A stretch of DNA of 64,000 bases from a bacterium (GTDB lineage: Bacteria; Chloroflexota; Dormibacteria; Aeolococcales; Bog-877). The notes below the pieces were generated by a model, which did no database searches, was not told the DNA's origin, and saw only the letters and a program-made list of their open reading frames with translations. The position numbers and the translations under genes were made by a program. Below, in pieces: positions 17,898 through 25,535 of the stretch (position 1 is its first letter; each line of letters starts with the position of its first letter). The DNA lies in NCBI GenBank assembly GCA_021785655.1, contig JAJYET010000005.1:20279-84278 (forward strand). The letters are read 5' to 3'.

Positions 17898-18284
17898 ATG
17901 TCCGTAGAAAGTACCCGACGAGTGGTGGAGGCATACCTCGGTGACCATGGGCTCGAGGCCCTCGCCGAGGATGCGGTGTACACGGTCATGGGTTCGGGCC
18001 GGGTGGCGCGCGGGAAGGCGGAGGTCGCTGCCCTCCTCGACTACTTCTACCACCGGGCCTTCGAGGCCACCCCCCGCGGCCGAAGCCTGGTGGTGGGTGA
18101 GACCCAGGCTGTCTTCGAGGGCGATTTCGAAGGGCGGCACGTAGGCGAGTTTGAGGGCATCCCCGCCACCATGAAGACCGTGCGAGTGCCGCTCTGCGTC
18201 GTCTACGACATTGCCGGCGACCGGATCCTGGCGGCGCGAATCTACTTCGAGATGGACGCGCTGCGGGATCAACTCGACCGCTGA
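17898..18284 (+). CDS. SnoaL-like (NTF2-fold) protein
   Basis: 128 residues from ATG 17898 with GGGGAGGCG upstream. It has the ester-cyclase/SnoaL-like layout: helix, then V-Y-T-V-M-G-S-G-R-V-A-R-G-K, a V-F-E-G-D-F-E-G-R-H-V-G strand and a final strand A-A-R-I-Y-F-E-M-D-A-L. NTF2-fold proteins of this kind bind small hydrophobic ligands; substrate unknown. Convergent with the tyrosine phenol-lyase gene. Confidence 0.75.
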   Translation: MSVESTRRVVEAYLGDHGLEALAEDAVYTVMGSGRVARGKAEVAALLDYFYHRAFEATPRGRSLVVGETQAVFEGDFEGRHVGEFEGIPATMKTVRVPLCVVYDIAGDRILAARIYFEMDALRDQLDR

Positions 18285-18297
18285 GCGGCAGCCCCGG

Positions 18298-19719
18298 CTA
18301 GGTCGGCAGCGGCTCGAAGCGGGCCTGGAAGAAGCGCAGGTACCTCGGCTCGTGGGTCATCCTGAGGCCACGCACCGAGCTGGCGGCAGCGTACACGGCC
18401 TCCACCGCCTCCGCCACCACGTCCATGTGGGCCTGGGTGTACACCCGACGGGGGATTGTGAGCCGGGTCAGTTCCAGCCGGGGCCGGCGGTGGTCGCCGG
18501 TCTTCGGGTCCCGCCCCGCGGACACGATGCCCCGCTCCATACTGCGGATCCCTGAATCGAGGTAGAGCTCCGCTGCCAAGGTCTGGGCCGGGAACGCGTC
18601 CTGGGGAAGGTGCGAGTAGAAGCGCTTGGCGTCGAGGAAGATGCCGTGGCCCCCCACCGGATGGACGAAGGGGATCCCGGCTCCGTCCAGCAGTTCGCCC
18701 AGGTACCGGACCTGTCCGACCCTGGCCCGGATGTGCTCCTCCTGGACCGACTCCCGGATGCCAACGGCGATCGCGGCCATGTCGCGACCGGCCAGGCCGC
18801 CGTAGGTGTGCAGACCCTCGAAGACGATCACCAGGTTGCGGATCTCGTCGAAGAGCTGCTCGTCGTTCACCGCCAGCCAGCCCCCGATGTTGACCAGGGC
18901 GTCCTTCTTGGCCGACATCCAGGCCCCGTCCACCAGGGAGGTGAACTCGCGCACGATCGACGCGATGGTCTGATCCGCGTAGCCGGGCTCCCTCTCCTGG
19001 ATGAAGAGGGCGTTCTCCACCAGCCGGGTGGCGTCCAGGTAGATCGGCACTCCGTGCCGCTGGCAGAGATCGCGCACCTCTCGCAGATTGGCGATGGAGA
19101 CCGGTTGCCCTCCGGCCATGTTCACGGTCGCGGCCAAGCTGAGGAAGGCGACCTCCGATCCTCCCCGGCGGCCGATCACCTCTGCCAGCTTCTCCAGATC
19201 GACGTTGCCCTTGAAGGGGTGGAGGCTCTCCGGGTCGTGCGCCTCGTCGATGATCACGTCGACGAAGATCCCCCCGGCGCGCTCCTCGTGGTCCCGGGTG
19301 GTGGTGAAGTACATGTTCCCGGGCACGAACTGGCCACTCCGGATCGCGCACTGGCTGAGCAGGTGCTCGGCCCCCCGTCCCTGGTGGGTGGGCACGACGT
19401 GGGAAAACCCGTAGGTCTCACGGATGGCGTCCTCGAACTCATAGAAGTTGCGCGAGCCCGCGTACGCCTCGTCCCCCAGCATTAGGGCCGCCCACTGCCG
19501 GTCGCTCATGGCGTTGGTGCCGGAGTCGGTGAGGAGGTCGATGTAGACGTCCTCGGAGCGCAGCAGGAAGGTGTTGTAGCCCGCCGCCTCCAGCGCCGAC
19601 TGCCGATGCTCCCGGGTGGTGATGCTCAGCGGCTCGACCATCTTGATCTTCCAGGGCTCCGCCCAGGAGCGACGCCGCAGCTGCTGTCCGGTGGTGGCGG
19701 GGAGGTGGGTGGTGGTCAT
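18298..19719 (-). CDS. tpl: Tyrosine phenol-lyase (beta-tyrosinase), PLP-dependent
   Basis: 473 residues, full length for the tyrosine phenol-lyase/tryptophanase family. It has the G-Y-N-T-F-L-L and Y-I-D-L-L-T-D-S-G-T-N-A-M-S-D motifs, P-T-H-Q-G-R-G-A, and the PLP lysine in S-A-K-K-D-A-L. I prefer tyrosine phenol-lyase because of S-M-E-R-G-I-V-S-A-G-R, whose Arg corresponds to Arg381 of the Citrobacter enzyme (Ile in tryptophanases), and the C-terminus L-R-F-F-x-A-R-F. It would split L-tyrosine to phenol, pyruvate and ammonia. A TAGCAT -10 box sits 6 nt before the ATG. Divergent from a FadR-type regulator. Confidence 0.85.
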   Translation of the reverse strand: MTTTHLPATTGQQLRRRSWAEPWKIKMVEPLSITTREHRQSALEAAGYNTFLLRSEDVYIDLLTDSGTNAMSDRQWAALMLGDEAYAGSRNFYEFEDAIRETYGFSHVVPTHQGRGAEHLLSQCAIRSGQFVPGNMYFTTTRDHEERAGGIFVDVIIDEAHDPESLHPFKGNVDLEKLAEVIGRRGGSEVAFLSLAATVNMAGGQPVSIANLREVRDLCQRHGVPIYLDATRLVENALFIQEREPGYADQTIASIVREFTSLVDGAWMSAKKDALVNIGGWLAVNDEQLFDEIRNLVIVFEGLHTYGGLAGRDMAAIAVGIRESVQEEHIRARVGQVRYLGELLDGAGIPFVHPVGGHGIFLDAKRFYSHLPQDAFPAQTLAAELYLDSGIRSMERGIVSAGRDPKTGDHRRPRLELTRLTIPRRVYTQAHMDVVAEAVEAVYAAASSVRGLRMTHEPRYLRFFQARFEPLPT

Positions 19720-19804
19720 GCTGGGATGCTATCAGACCGGATTCCGGTAGCTTTCCTTACCAGTTCGGTCTCATTTTCAGCCCGGACCGGGTACTCTCAT
19801 GGGG
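19720..19804. promoter_or_regulatory. Divergent promoter region, tyrosine phenol-lyase / FadR
   Basis: Minus strand: TAGCAT (19726-19731), 6 nt before the lyase ATG. Plus strand: TACTCT (19792-19797), 7 nt before ATG 19805. Between them lies CCGGA-TTCCGG, an imperfect dyad that could be the operator of the FadR-type regulator. -35 elements are weak, consistent with activator dependence. Confidence 0.4.
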
Positions 19805-20560
19805 ATGAAGACCTTCGCCATCGGACCGGTCCGCACCCGCCGCAGCTTCGAGGAGGCGGTTTCACAGATCGCCGAGGCGATCCGGGCCGGGGACTTCGGG
19901 GTCGGGGACCGTCTCCCCTCCGAAAGGGTCCTCGCGACCACCATGGAGATCTCGCGGCCCACCTTGAGGGAGGCGCTGCGGGTGCTTCGCGAGGCCGGGG
20001 TGCTGGCCCCCCGGGACGGGGCGCTCACCGTGGTGTCGGAGAAGATCCCACTTGGGGTGCTGGAGCGGCGTTCCGAACTTCGCATCGGGGAGGTCGCCCA
20101 GGTGCTGGAGGCGAGGCGGCTGCTCGAGCCCAGGGTGGCCCAGCTGGCCGGAATGTACGCCACCGAGCAGGACCTGGAGGACCTGGGCGAGATCCTGGAC
20201 CGTCAGCGGGCCGCCGCTGGAGACCGGGAGCGGGTCAGGCTCCTGGATACCAGGTTCCACCTGGCGATCGCCCGGGCGACCCGCAACCACGTGGTGGTGG
20301 ACCTCACGCGCTCCCTCCTCCGCCGGGTCGAGATCGCGCGGGACATGGCGCTACGGACCCCGGTCGAGCCTCGAAGGGTGATCGAGATGCACGCGCGCAC
20401 CCTGCGGGCCATTGCCGCCGGCGACCCCCTGGAGATCGAGGCGGCGATGGACGAGCACCTCGCCTATCTGGAGGTGATCTGGGAGCGCGAGTCCGGTCGG
20501 CCCCGGCTTCGCCGCCCGCCGGCGTTCCTCATCTCCAAGGCGGGGACAGACCCCAGCTGA
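19805..20560 (+). CDS. FadR/GntR-family transcriptional regulator (FCD domain)
   Basis: 251 residues from ATG 19805; ATG 19799 is also in frame but would sit only 1 nt after the -10 box. The winged HTH reads I-R-A-G-D-F-G-V-G-D-R-L-P-S-E-R-x-L and S-R-P-T-L-R-E-A-L-R-V-L. The FCD ligand domain has R-x-x-L-E (ARRLLEP), the D-x-x-F-H (DTRFHLAIA) metal/ligand motif and a late E-x-H (EMHARTL). Such proteins sense organic acids. Its divergent position makes it the likely regulator of the lyase gene. Confidence 0.88.
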   Translation: MKTFAIGPVRTRRSFEEAVSQIAEAIRAGDFGVGDRLPSERVLATTMEISRPTLREALRVLREAGVLAPRDGALTVVSEKIPLGVLERRSELRIGEVAQVLEARRLLEPRVAQLAGMYATEQDLEDLGEILDRQRAAAGDRERVRLLDTRFHLAIARATRNHVVVDLTRSLLRRVEIARDMALRTPVEPRRVIEMHARTLRAIAAGDPLEIEAAMDEHLAYLEVIWERESGRPRLRRPPAFLISKAGTDPS

Positions 20561-20571
20561 CGGACTCCTGG

Positions 20572-21957
20572 TCAGGAGTCGAAGCCGATCCCCAGCCGGT
20601 CGAGGGCCCCGAGGAGCACTCCCCGCCGCCCGGTGCGGTCGGCGGCGGACATCGCCCCCTGGACCGCTGCCAGGGTCGGCCAGCGCAAGGGTTCAGGGGG
20701 GAACGGGAAGGGGGGTTCGCGGACCAGGCGCAACCGCAGGAGGGGAGAGGTGGGCTCCACCAGGCGGGCTGCCAGCACCCCGCCGGCGAATCTGGTGGCC
20801 GCCACCCCCAGGCCGGTGTAGCCCAACGCATACACCACGCGCCCACCCAGCGCTGACCCGAAAGTGCAGGTGAAGCGGGTGGTGGAGGCGATGGCGCCTC
20901 CCCAGCGGTGGGTGAAGGCAAGGTCTCCCAGGGCGGGAAACATCTCCCGGAACTGCTCCAGGAGGCGCAAGTAGGTCTTCGGGCGGTGGTCGAACTGCGG
21001 CCCCACCGCCCCCCCGAAGTGGTAGATGGCGTCGTAGCCGCCCCAGAGGACCCGGTCGTCCGCGGTGAGGCGGAAGTAGTGGAAGTGATTGCTGTGCTCG
21101 GAGGCTCCCTCCCGTCCCGCCCATCCGATCCGTTCCATCTGCTCCCGATTGAGCGGTTCAGACACCAGGACGTAGTCGTAGATGGGTACGAACCGGGAGC
21201 GCAGCCGCGACAGCAGGTGGCCGCTGTAGGCGTTGGTGGCCAGGACCGCGCGCCGGGAGCTGGCCACCCCCCCGTCGGCCACCACCTCCACCCCTCCGGC
21301 AACAGGTCGCAGCTGCCGAACCGGAGTGCGCTCCCAAATCCGCACCCCCAGCTCCTCCGCCACCCGGCGGAGCCCGCGGGCCAGCCGAGCGGGGTTGAGC
21401 AGAACCGGCACCGGGTCGTACAGCGCCGCCAGAACCCGGGGTGAGTTCAGCCGTGAGCGAGCCGAGTCTCCCTCCAGCAGCTGCAGCTCCGGCCTCCTCG
21501 GTGAGCGCTCCAGCAGTTCGGCCCGAAGATCCTCCACCTGCCAGGGGGTGGTGGCCAGCTCCAGGACCCCGGAGCGCTCCAGGTCACAGGGGATCCGGTG
21601 GAGCTGCACAAAGTCGAGAAGGCCGTCGAAGTTCTCCCTACCGAGCCTCTCCAGTTCTTCGAGATCGTCCGGGAAGTGGCGCATCCCGTTGGCGTGGCCA
21701 TGGGTGAGGCTGGGCTCGCAAAACCCGCCGTTGCGGCCGCTCGCGCCATAGCCCACCACCGCCTGCTCCAGCACGCAGACCTCCAGCCCAGGATCGCGCC
21801 GCTTCAGCTCGATGGCGGTCCACAGTCCGGTGAAGCCACCTCCCACAACCGCGACATCCGCCCGGACCCGGCCCCTCAGCGACTCGGTGGGGACGTAGTC
21901 GTCCTGGCTCAGCCAGAAACTCGGCCCCCGGTCGCCCTCCCAGCTGTGATCCGCCAT
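20572..21957 (-). CDS. DAO-family FAD-dependent amine oxidoreductase (PuuB-like)
   Basis: 461 residues from ATG 21957. The FAD-binding motif V-A-V-V-G-G-G-F-T-G-L-W-T-A is near residue 35, followed by the S-G-R-N-G-G-F motif typical of gamma-glutamylputrescine oxidase-like enzymes. The C-terminal G-Y-T-G-L-G-V motif contacts FAD. It would oxidise a secondary or primary amine (polyamine or amino acid derivative) to an aldehyde and ammonia. It converges on the FadR-type gene with 11 nt between stops, so it is not in that operon. Confidence 0.82.
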   Translation of the reverse strand: MADHSWEGDRGPSFWLSQDDYVPTESLRGRVRADVAVVGGGFTGLWTAIELKRRDPGLEVCVLEQAVVGYGASGRNGGFCEPSLTHGHANGMRHFPDDLEELERLGRENFDGLLDFVQLHRIPCDLERSGVLELATTPWQVEDLRAELLERSPRRPELQLLEGDSARSRLNSPRVLAALYDPVPVLLNPARLARGLRRVAEELGVRIWERTPVRQLRPVAGGVEVVADGGVASSRRAVLATNAYSGHLLSRLRSRFVPIYDYVLVSEPLNREQMERIGWAGREGASEHSNHFHYFRLTADDRVLWGGYDAIYHFGGAVGPQFDHRPKTYLRLLEQFREMFPALGDLAFTHRWGGAIASTTRFTCTFGSALGGRVVYALGYTGLGVAATRFAGGVLAARLVEPTSPLLRLRLVREPPFPFPPEPLRWPTLAAVQGAMSAADRTGRRGVLLGALDRLGIGFDS

Positions 21958-22015
21958 CTCACCTCCCTGCGACCAGCAACCCAGGGTACTTGGGCGGAGA
22001 CGGCGGGTGTCCGGC

Positions 22016-23440
22016 TCACGGGCTATGGGGCGCTGGGTCAGAACCACGGGCCCGTGGTAGGCGGGCCGTGACCGTGGTTCCCTGTCCCGGTCCCCCGCGG
22101 ATCTCCAGCCGCCCGCCACGGAACTCGGCTCGCTCCTCCATGCCCAGGATCCCCAGCCCGTACGTGGCCTTCTTGGCGTCGAAGCCCTGGCCGTCGTCGC
22201 GGACCCGCACCAGCGCGTACCCCGGCAGCACCTCGACCATCACGTCCGCGGTGTGGGCACGGGCGTGCCGCTCCACGTTGTTGAGCGCCTCCTGAGCGAT
22301 GCGGAAGACGGCCGTCCTCAGCTCCGGGTCGAGCTCCCCGATGGGTCCCCGGAGGTGGAGGGCGGCCTCCACCCCCGAGCGGGAGGAGAACTCCTCGGCC
22401 AGCTGGCGCAGCGCCGGCCCCAGGCCGAGGTCGTCGAGCCCGGAAGGGCGCAGCCCCTGGGCCATGTGGCGGAGCTCGTCGATCACCGTCGCCAACACCT
22501 TCCGAGAGGCCTCAAGGTGCTCACGGATGTCGCTGGGGAGGCCCCTGGAATCGATCAGGAAGTCGAGCCGGCGGAGCAGGTAGATCAGGGCCTGGAGCGG
22601 CTCGTCGTGCAGGTCCTGGGCCACCTTGCGCCGCTCCTCCTCCTGGGCCTGGAGCAGCTGAGAGGCGTAGGCCTCGGTTCGGCGCTGCCGCTCCTGCTCC
22701 TCGGTGAGGTCGTGGAGGATCACCTGCAGGAGCGGCTCGCCGCCGCGCTCGGTCACCAGGGTGGAGAGTGGCTGGAGGGACCGGATGAGCCCATGGGGGT
22801 CGGCCACCGAAACCGTCCTGGGGGGCACCTGGGCCAGCAGGCCCCGGGCGGCCGCCGGGTCCAGCAGGGACTCCAGACGCCGCCCCGAGACGCCCGCCCC
22901 GAAGAGCTCTTCAGCTGCCGGGTTCGCCTCCCGCACCAGTTCGTCTGCCCCGACGACCAGGGTCGGGGCGGAGCTGGCCTCGAAGAGCGCTCGGTACCGC
23001 GCCTCCGCAGCGCTGTGGGCCTGGACCGCCTGGGCAGCCCGGTGCCGCGCCACCACCTCCCGGTCCACCCGCTGTCCAACGGCGAGAGCCCCCGCCCCCG
23101 CCAGCAGAAGCAGGGTCCCGTCCACCCACCGCGAGCCCGCTCCCGGGGCCAGCACCAGGTTGGGGACCATGAGGATGATCCCCCAGGCCGCCGTTGCTCC
23201 AGCTCCCCCGAGACCGAAGCTGAGGGCGCCGTACACAACGGGGACCACAATCAGTCCGCTGAGGACCGATACCGGGACCCCGAGGGGAAGCTGGCTTCGG
23301 GCGAGGTTGAGGACCAGCTGGCCCAGGACCACCACGAGGACCAGCAGCTGCACCACCCAGAAGCGCCGGTCGCGCCAGGGAGGGTGGGTCAGCCCCCGGA
23401 TGACCTCCGTCCGCGAGGGTATCGAGCCGTCCACGGCCAT
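22016..23440 (-). CDS. Membrane sensor histidine kinase (HisKA_3 / LytS-NarX type), orphan
   Basis: 474 residues. Five or so N-terminal membrane helices (about 25-125), a PAS-like domain (Y-R-A-L-F-E-A-S-S-A-P-T-L-V-V), a coiled coil, then the HisKA_3 box R-K-V-A-Q-D-L-H-D-E-P-L-Q-A-L with phospho-His, and HATPase motifs E-A-L-N-N-V-E-R-H-A, D-D-G-Q-G-F and G-L-G-I-L-G-M. No NarL-type regulator is adjacent. The start, ATG 23440, is 97 bp from selC on the opposite strand. Confidence 0.88.
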   Translation of the reverse strand: MAVDGSIPSRTEVIRGLTHPPWRDRRFWVVQLLVLVVVLGQLVLNLARSQLPLGVPVSVLSGLIVVPVVYGALSFGLGGAGATAAWGIILMVPNLVLAPGAGSRWVDGTLLLLAGAGALAVGQRVDREVVARHRAAQAVQAHSAAEARYRALFEASSAPTLVVGADELVREANPAAEELFGAGVSGRRLESLLDPAAARGLLAQVPPRTVSVADPHGLIRSLQPLSTLVTERGGEPLLQVILHDLTEEQERQRRTEAYASQLLQAQEEERRKVAQDLHDEPLQALIYLLRRLDFLIDSRGLPSDIREHLEASRKVLATVIDELRHMAQGLRPSGLDDLGLGPALRQLAEEFSSRSGVEAALHLRGPIGELDPELRTAVFRIAQEALNNVERHARAHTADVMVEVLPGYALVRVRDDGQGFDAKKATYGLGILGMEERAEFRGGRLEIRGGPGQGTTVTARLPRARGSDPAPHSP

Positions 23441-23524
23441 CTGCTCATCATGGCGGCCGGGGCCATTCTCCGGCTCGCCGGGGAGCCCAAGAGGTCCTGG
23501 GCCGCCTCGCGGCGAGATCGCTGC

Positions 23525-23530
23525 TATCCT
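23525..23530 (+). promoter_or_regulatory. -10 box of selC
   Basis: TATCCT (23525-23530) ends 6 nt before the predicted tRNA 5' end, so transcription would begin at or within 1-2 nt of the mature 5' terminus. The -35 region is not close to consensus. Confidence 0.4.
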
Positions 23531-23536
23531 CCTCCT

Positions 23537-23632
23537 GGGAGTGCATGGGTCCAGGTGGGCCCCTCGATCTTCAAAATCGATGGGGGGCGCCTCAGGCGTC
23601 CCCGGAGGGATCGTTCCCCTCGCCTCCCGCCA
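23537..23632 (+). tRNA. selC: tRNA-Sec (anticodon UCA)
   Basis: 96 nt including CCA. Diagnostic selenocysteine-tRNA features: a 6-bp D-stem (GGGTCC/GGGCCC) closed by a 4-nt loop (AGGT), anticodon stem TCGAT/ATCGA with loop CTTCAAA (anticodon UCA, reads UGA), and a long variable arm of about 9 bp. Odd points: the acceptor pairs as GGGAG.GC/GCCTCCC only if T6 is bulged, and the T-arm (GAGGG/CCCTC) has loop ATCGTTC instead of TTCRANY. Both att copies share this T-arm. Bases 23569-23631 were supplied by the integrated element; the 5' third is the original chromosome. Confidence 0.85.
23569..23631 (+). repeat. attL: 63-bp direct repeat within selC
   Basis: Perfect 63-bp match to 58396-58458. It starts at the anticodon loop and runs to two bases of the 3' CCA. 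At the left end it completes an intact tRNA; at the right end it is an orphan tRNA fragment. This is the classic signature of tyrosine-recombinase integration into a tRNA 3' end. Confidence 0.95.
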
Positions 23633-23664
23633 CTTCAAATCGCCTGGATTCTGGGCGTCCCCGG
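23633..23664 (+). repeat. Degenerate second att-like block
   Basis: Immediately inside attL a shorter block again begins CTTCAAATCG and ends GGGCGTCCCCGG, matching the two ends of the tRNA anticodon-to-variable-arm segment with the middle altered. It may be a decayed tRNA-Sec fragment from an earlier insertion, or chance. Confidence 0.35.
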
Positions 23665-23692
23665 CTTCGCGTAGGCCGCGATTGACGGCGGA

Positions 23693-23716
23693 GTGTAGCA
23701 GCGGTGTAGCAACGCG
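23693..23716 (+). repeat. Probable integrase arm-type sites, left end
   Basis: GTGTAGCA occurs at 23693-23700 and 23705-23712, one turn apart. The 15-mer CGGTGTAGCAACGCG (23702-23716) recurs exactly at 58289-58303 near the right end. Repeats shared by both termini just inside att sites are typical of integrase arm binding. Confidence 0.55.
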
Positions 23717-23717
23717 C

Positions 23718-24860
23718 TCAGGAGGTCGGATTCCCGGGCCGCGTTCGGAGCACCGCATCCAGAGCTTCAGCGGCTGCCTCGTGCATGCCCGAGGTGACGT
23801 GGGAGTAGGTGTCGAGCGTGACGGCGACCGTGGCGTGGCCCAGCATGTCCGCCGCCACCTTGGGGTGGACCCCCTGCTCCAACAGGAGCGTCGCCGCAGT
23901 GTGCCGGAGATCGTGGAATCGGACACGGAGAAGGCCCGCTCGCTCCAAGAGCCCCGTGAACTCGATCCGGACATCGTGGGCGTCCACCACGCCGCCCACC
24001 CGGGTCGCAAACACGAGGTCGAGTTCTCTCCACTCGGACCCAGCCCGGAGACGCTCAGCAAGTTGAGCGGTACGGTGCCTACGGAGAGCGTCAACAGCGC
24101 TGGCCCCGAGGTGTACCTGGCGGCGTGAGCGGGCGGTCTTCGGCTCGGCGATCTTCAGTCCCTCCTGCGGGTGCCGCTGGAGTGTCCCCGTGACGGCCAC
24201 GACAGCACGGTCGAGGTTCACGTCCCGCCAATGGAGGGCTAGGAGCTCCCCCTGTCGCATTCCGGTCGCAAGGGCGAGCACGTACAGCGCCTCCCGGCGA
24301 TGGCCCCTGACGGAGCCGAGGAAGGTGCGCACTTGGGCCGCGTCAAGGACGCGGACTTCCGTGCGGGGTGCCCCTGGCGCGTCCACGAGAGCCGCCGGCG
24401 ACCGAGTGATAATCCGCCACCGCTCCGCCTGCCCCAGAGCGCGATGGAGGACCATGTGGACGCACCGAACGCTCCTGGGCGACAGCCCCCGCGTGGCTGC
24501 CGCCGCATAGCACCGCTGCAGGTCCTGGGGGCCGAGTCGCGCCAGCGGCAGGCGGCCCAGCGAGGGCACGAGGTGGAGCCGGACGATTTCTTCATACCGT
24601 TGCCACGTCCGCGGACGGAGCGTCGGCTTGGCGGCCTCCAGCCACTGTCCGAGGAAGGAGTCTGTCCGCAGCCGCATCCCGGCTCCTGATCTGTCCACTC
24701 CCTCGGCACGGACCGCTTCCGCCAGCCTCTGGGCAGCCTCCCCACGGCTCTTCGCGTACCACGTCTGCCGGCGGCCAGTCGGCCAGGTGACGGTAGCCAC
24801 CCACCGTCCATCTGAAGCGCGCCGGAAGATCGACCCCTCGCCGTTGCCGCGTCGGCTCAC
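23718..24860 (-). CDS. int: Tyrosine recombinase (phage-type integrase)
   Basis: 380 residues from GTG 24860 (GTGA overlap with the upstream gene). N-terminal AP2-like arm-binding segment (G-S-I-F-R-R-A-S-D-G-R-W), SAM-like core-binding domain (about 80-165), then a catalytic domain with R in T-G-M-R-Q-G-E, H-D-L-R-H-T and the nucleophile in D-T-Y-S-H-V. It lies 86 bp inside attL and points toward it, so it should catalyse integration and excision at selC. Confidence 0.95.
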   Translation of the reverse strand: MSRRGNGEGSIFRRASDGRWVATVTWPTGRRQTWYAKSRGEAAQRLAEAVRAEGVDRSGAGMRLRTDSFLGQWLEAAKPTLRPRTWQRYEEIVRLHLVPSLGRLPLARLGPQDLQRCYAAAATRGLSPRSVRCVHMVLHRALGQAERWRIITRSPAALVDAPGAPRTEVRVLDAAQVRTFLGSVRGHRREALYVLALATGMRQGELLALHWRDVNLDRAVVAVTGTLQRHPQEGLKIAEPKTARSRRQVHLGASAVDALRRHRTAQLAERLRAGSEWRELDLVFATRVGGVVDAHDVRIEFTGLLERAGLLRVRFHDLRHTAATLLLEQGVHPKVAADMLGHATVAVTLDTYSHVTSGMHEAAAEALDAVLRTRPGNPTS

Positions 24861-25363
24861 CTCAGGCCGAGCTGGTGCCCGACGTGCGTCCGGATGTAGA
24901 TCTGGCGGCCAGCGGGAACCCCCAACGCGTCCCAACGCTCTTCCCACCCGGCCTGCGAGGGCAGGTCTTGGGTGAGGTGCCAGATGATCCCACGATGGAT
25001 CAACTCCCTAGTAGACCAGGCTTCCCCTTGATAGAAGCCGATTAGGCCTCCTGCTCGGGGCCACTGCGTGGTCTCCCACGGGAGCTGGCGCGGAGGTGTC
25101 CCCGAGCAGATCCACCGCCAGTCCGCCCGAGAGCGGACCCGCTCGTACCTCAGCTCGTGGGCCCAGATTCGACCCAGGGCGCGGAGCTCGGCTCTGTGCG
25201 GTGAGGGCAGCTGGTGGCTCCAAACCGACGGGGGCAGGAACCGCACGACGGCCCGCGTCAGCACCGCCATTCGACGCGAACGGGCCGCGCGCCACCACGG
25301 ATCCGCACTGAAGGGCTCCTCAGCGCGCAGGGAGCGGCGAGTGCGGTACGGTGTGCCGGTCAT
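24857..25363 (-). CDS. Hypothetical protein co-operonic with integrase
   Basis: 168 residues if started at ATG 25363; the frame is open to ATG 25480. It is rich in Arg and Trp, with no signal peptide or membrane helix, and no domain I recognise. It overlaps the integrase start by 4 nt, so the two are probably expressed together; a role in controlling recombination is possible by position only. Confidence 0.5.
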   Translation of the reverse strand: MTGTPYRTRRSLRAEEPFSADPWWRAARSRRMAVLTRAVVRFLPPSVWSHQLPSPHRAELRALGRIWAHELRYERVRSRADWRWICSGTPPRQLPWETTQWPRAGGLIGFYQGEAWSTRELIHRGIIWHLTQDLPSQAGWEERWDALGVPAGRQIYIRTHVGHQLGLR

Positions 25364-25535
25364 GGAGCTGGACCTCTGTGGCCGGGCGGCGGGCCTCCCC
25401 GGGGTCGCGCCGCCCCTATTCCTCACTTTGAGTGTACGCCTACCCGAAGTTAGGTGACCCTCTGTGGCAGCATGTGACATCGCCTGACCGGACCTTGCAC
25501 TTTCCCGGCCCCAGGCCGAGGGGTACCTTCATCTC

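Noticed and set aside
18298..19719. Tryptophanase (tnaA)
   Set aside because: The Arg of S-M-E-R-G and the L-R-F-F-x-A-R-F end match tyrosine phenol-lyase; tryptophanases have Ile at the Arg site.
23537..23632. Minus-strand tRNA-Ser(UGA)
   Set aside because: The reverse strand could place TGA in the loop but has no T-arm; the plus strand has the 6-bp D-stem and long arm of tRNA-Sec.
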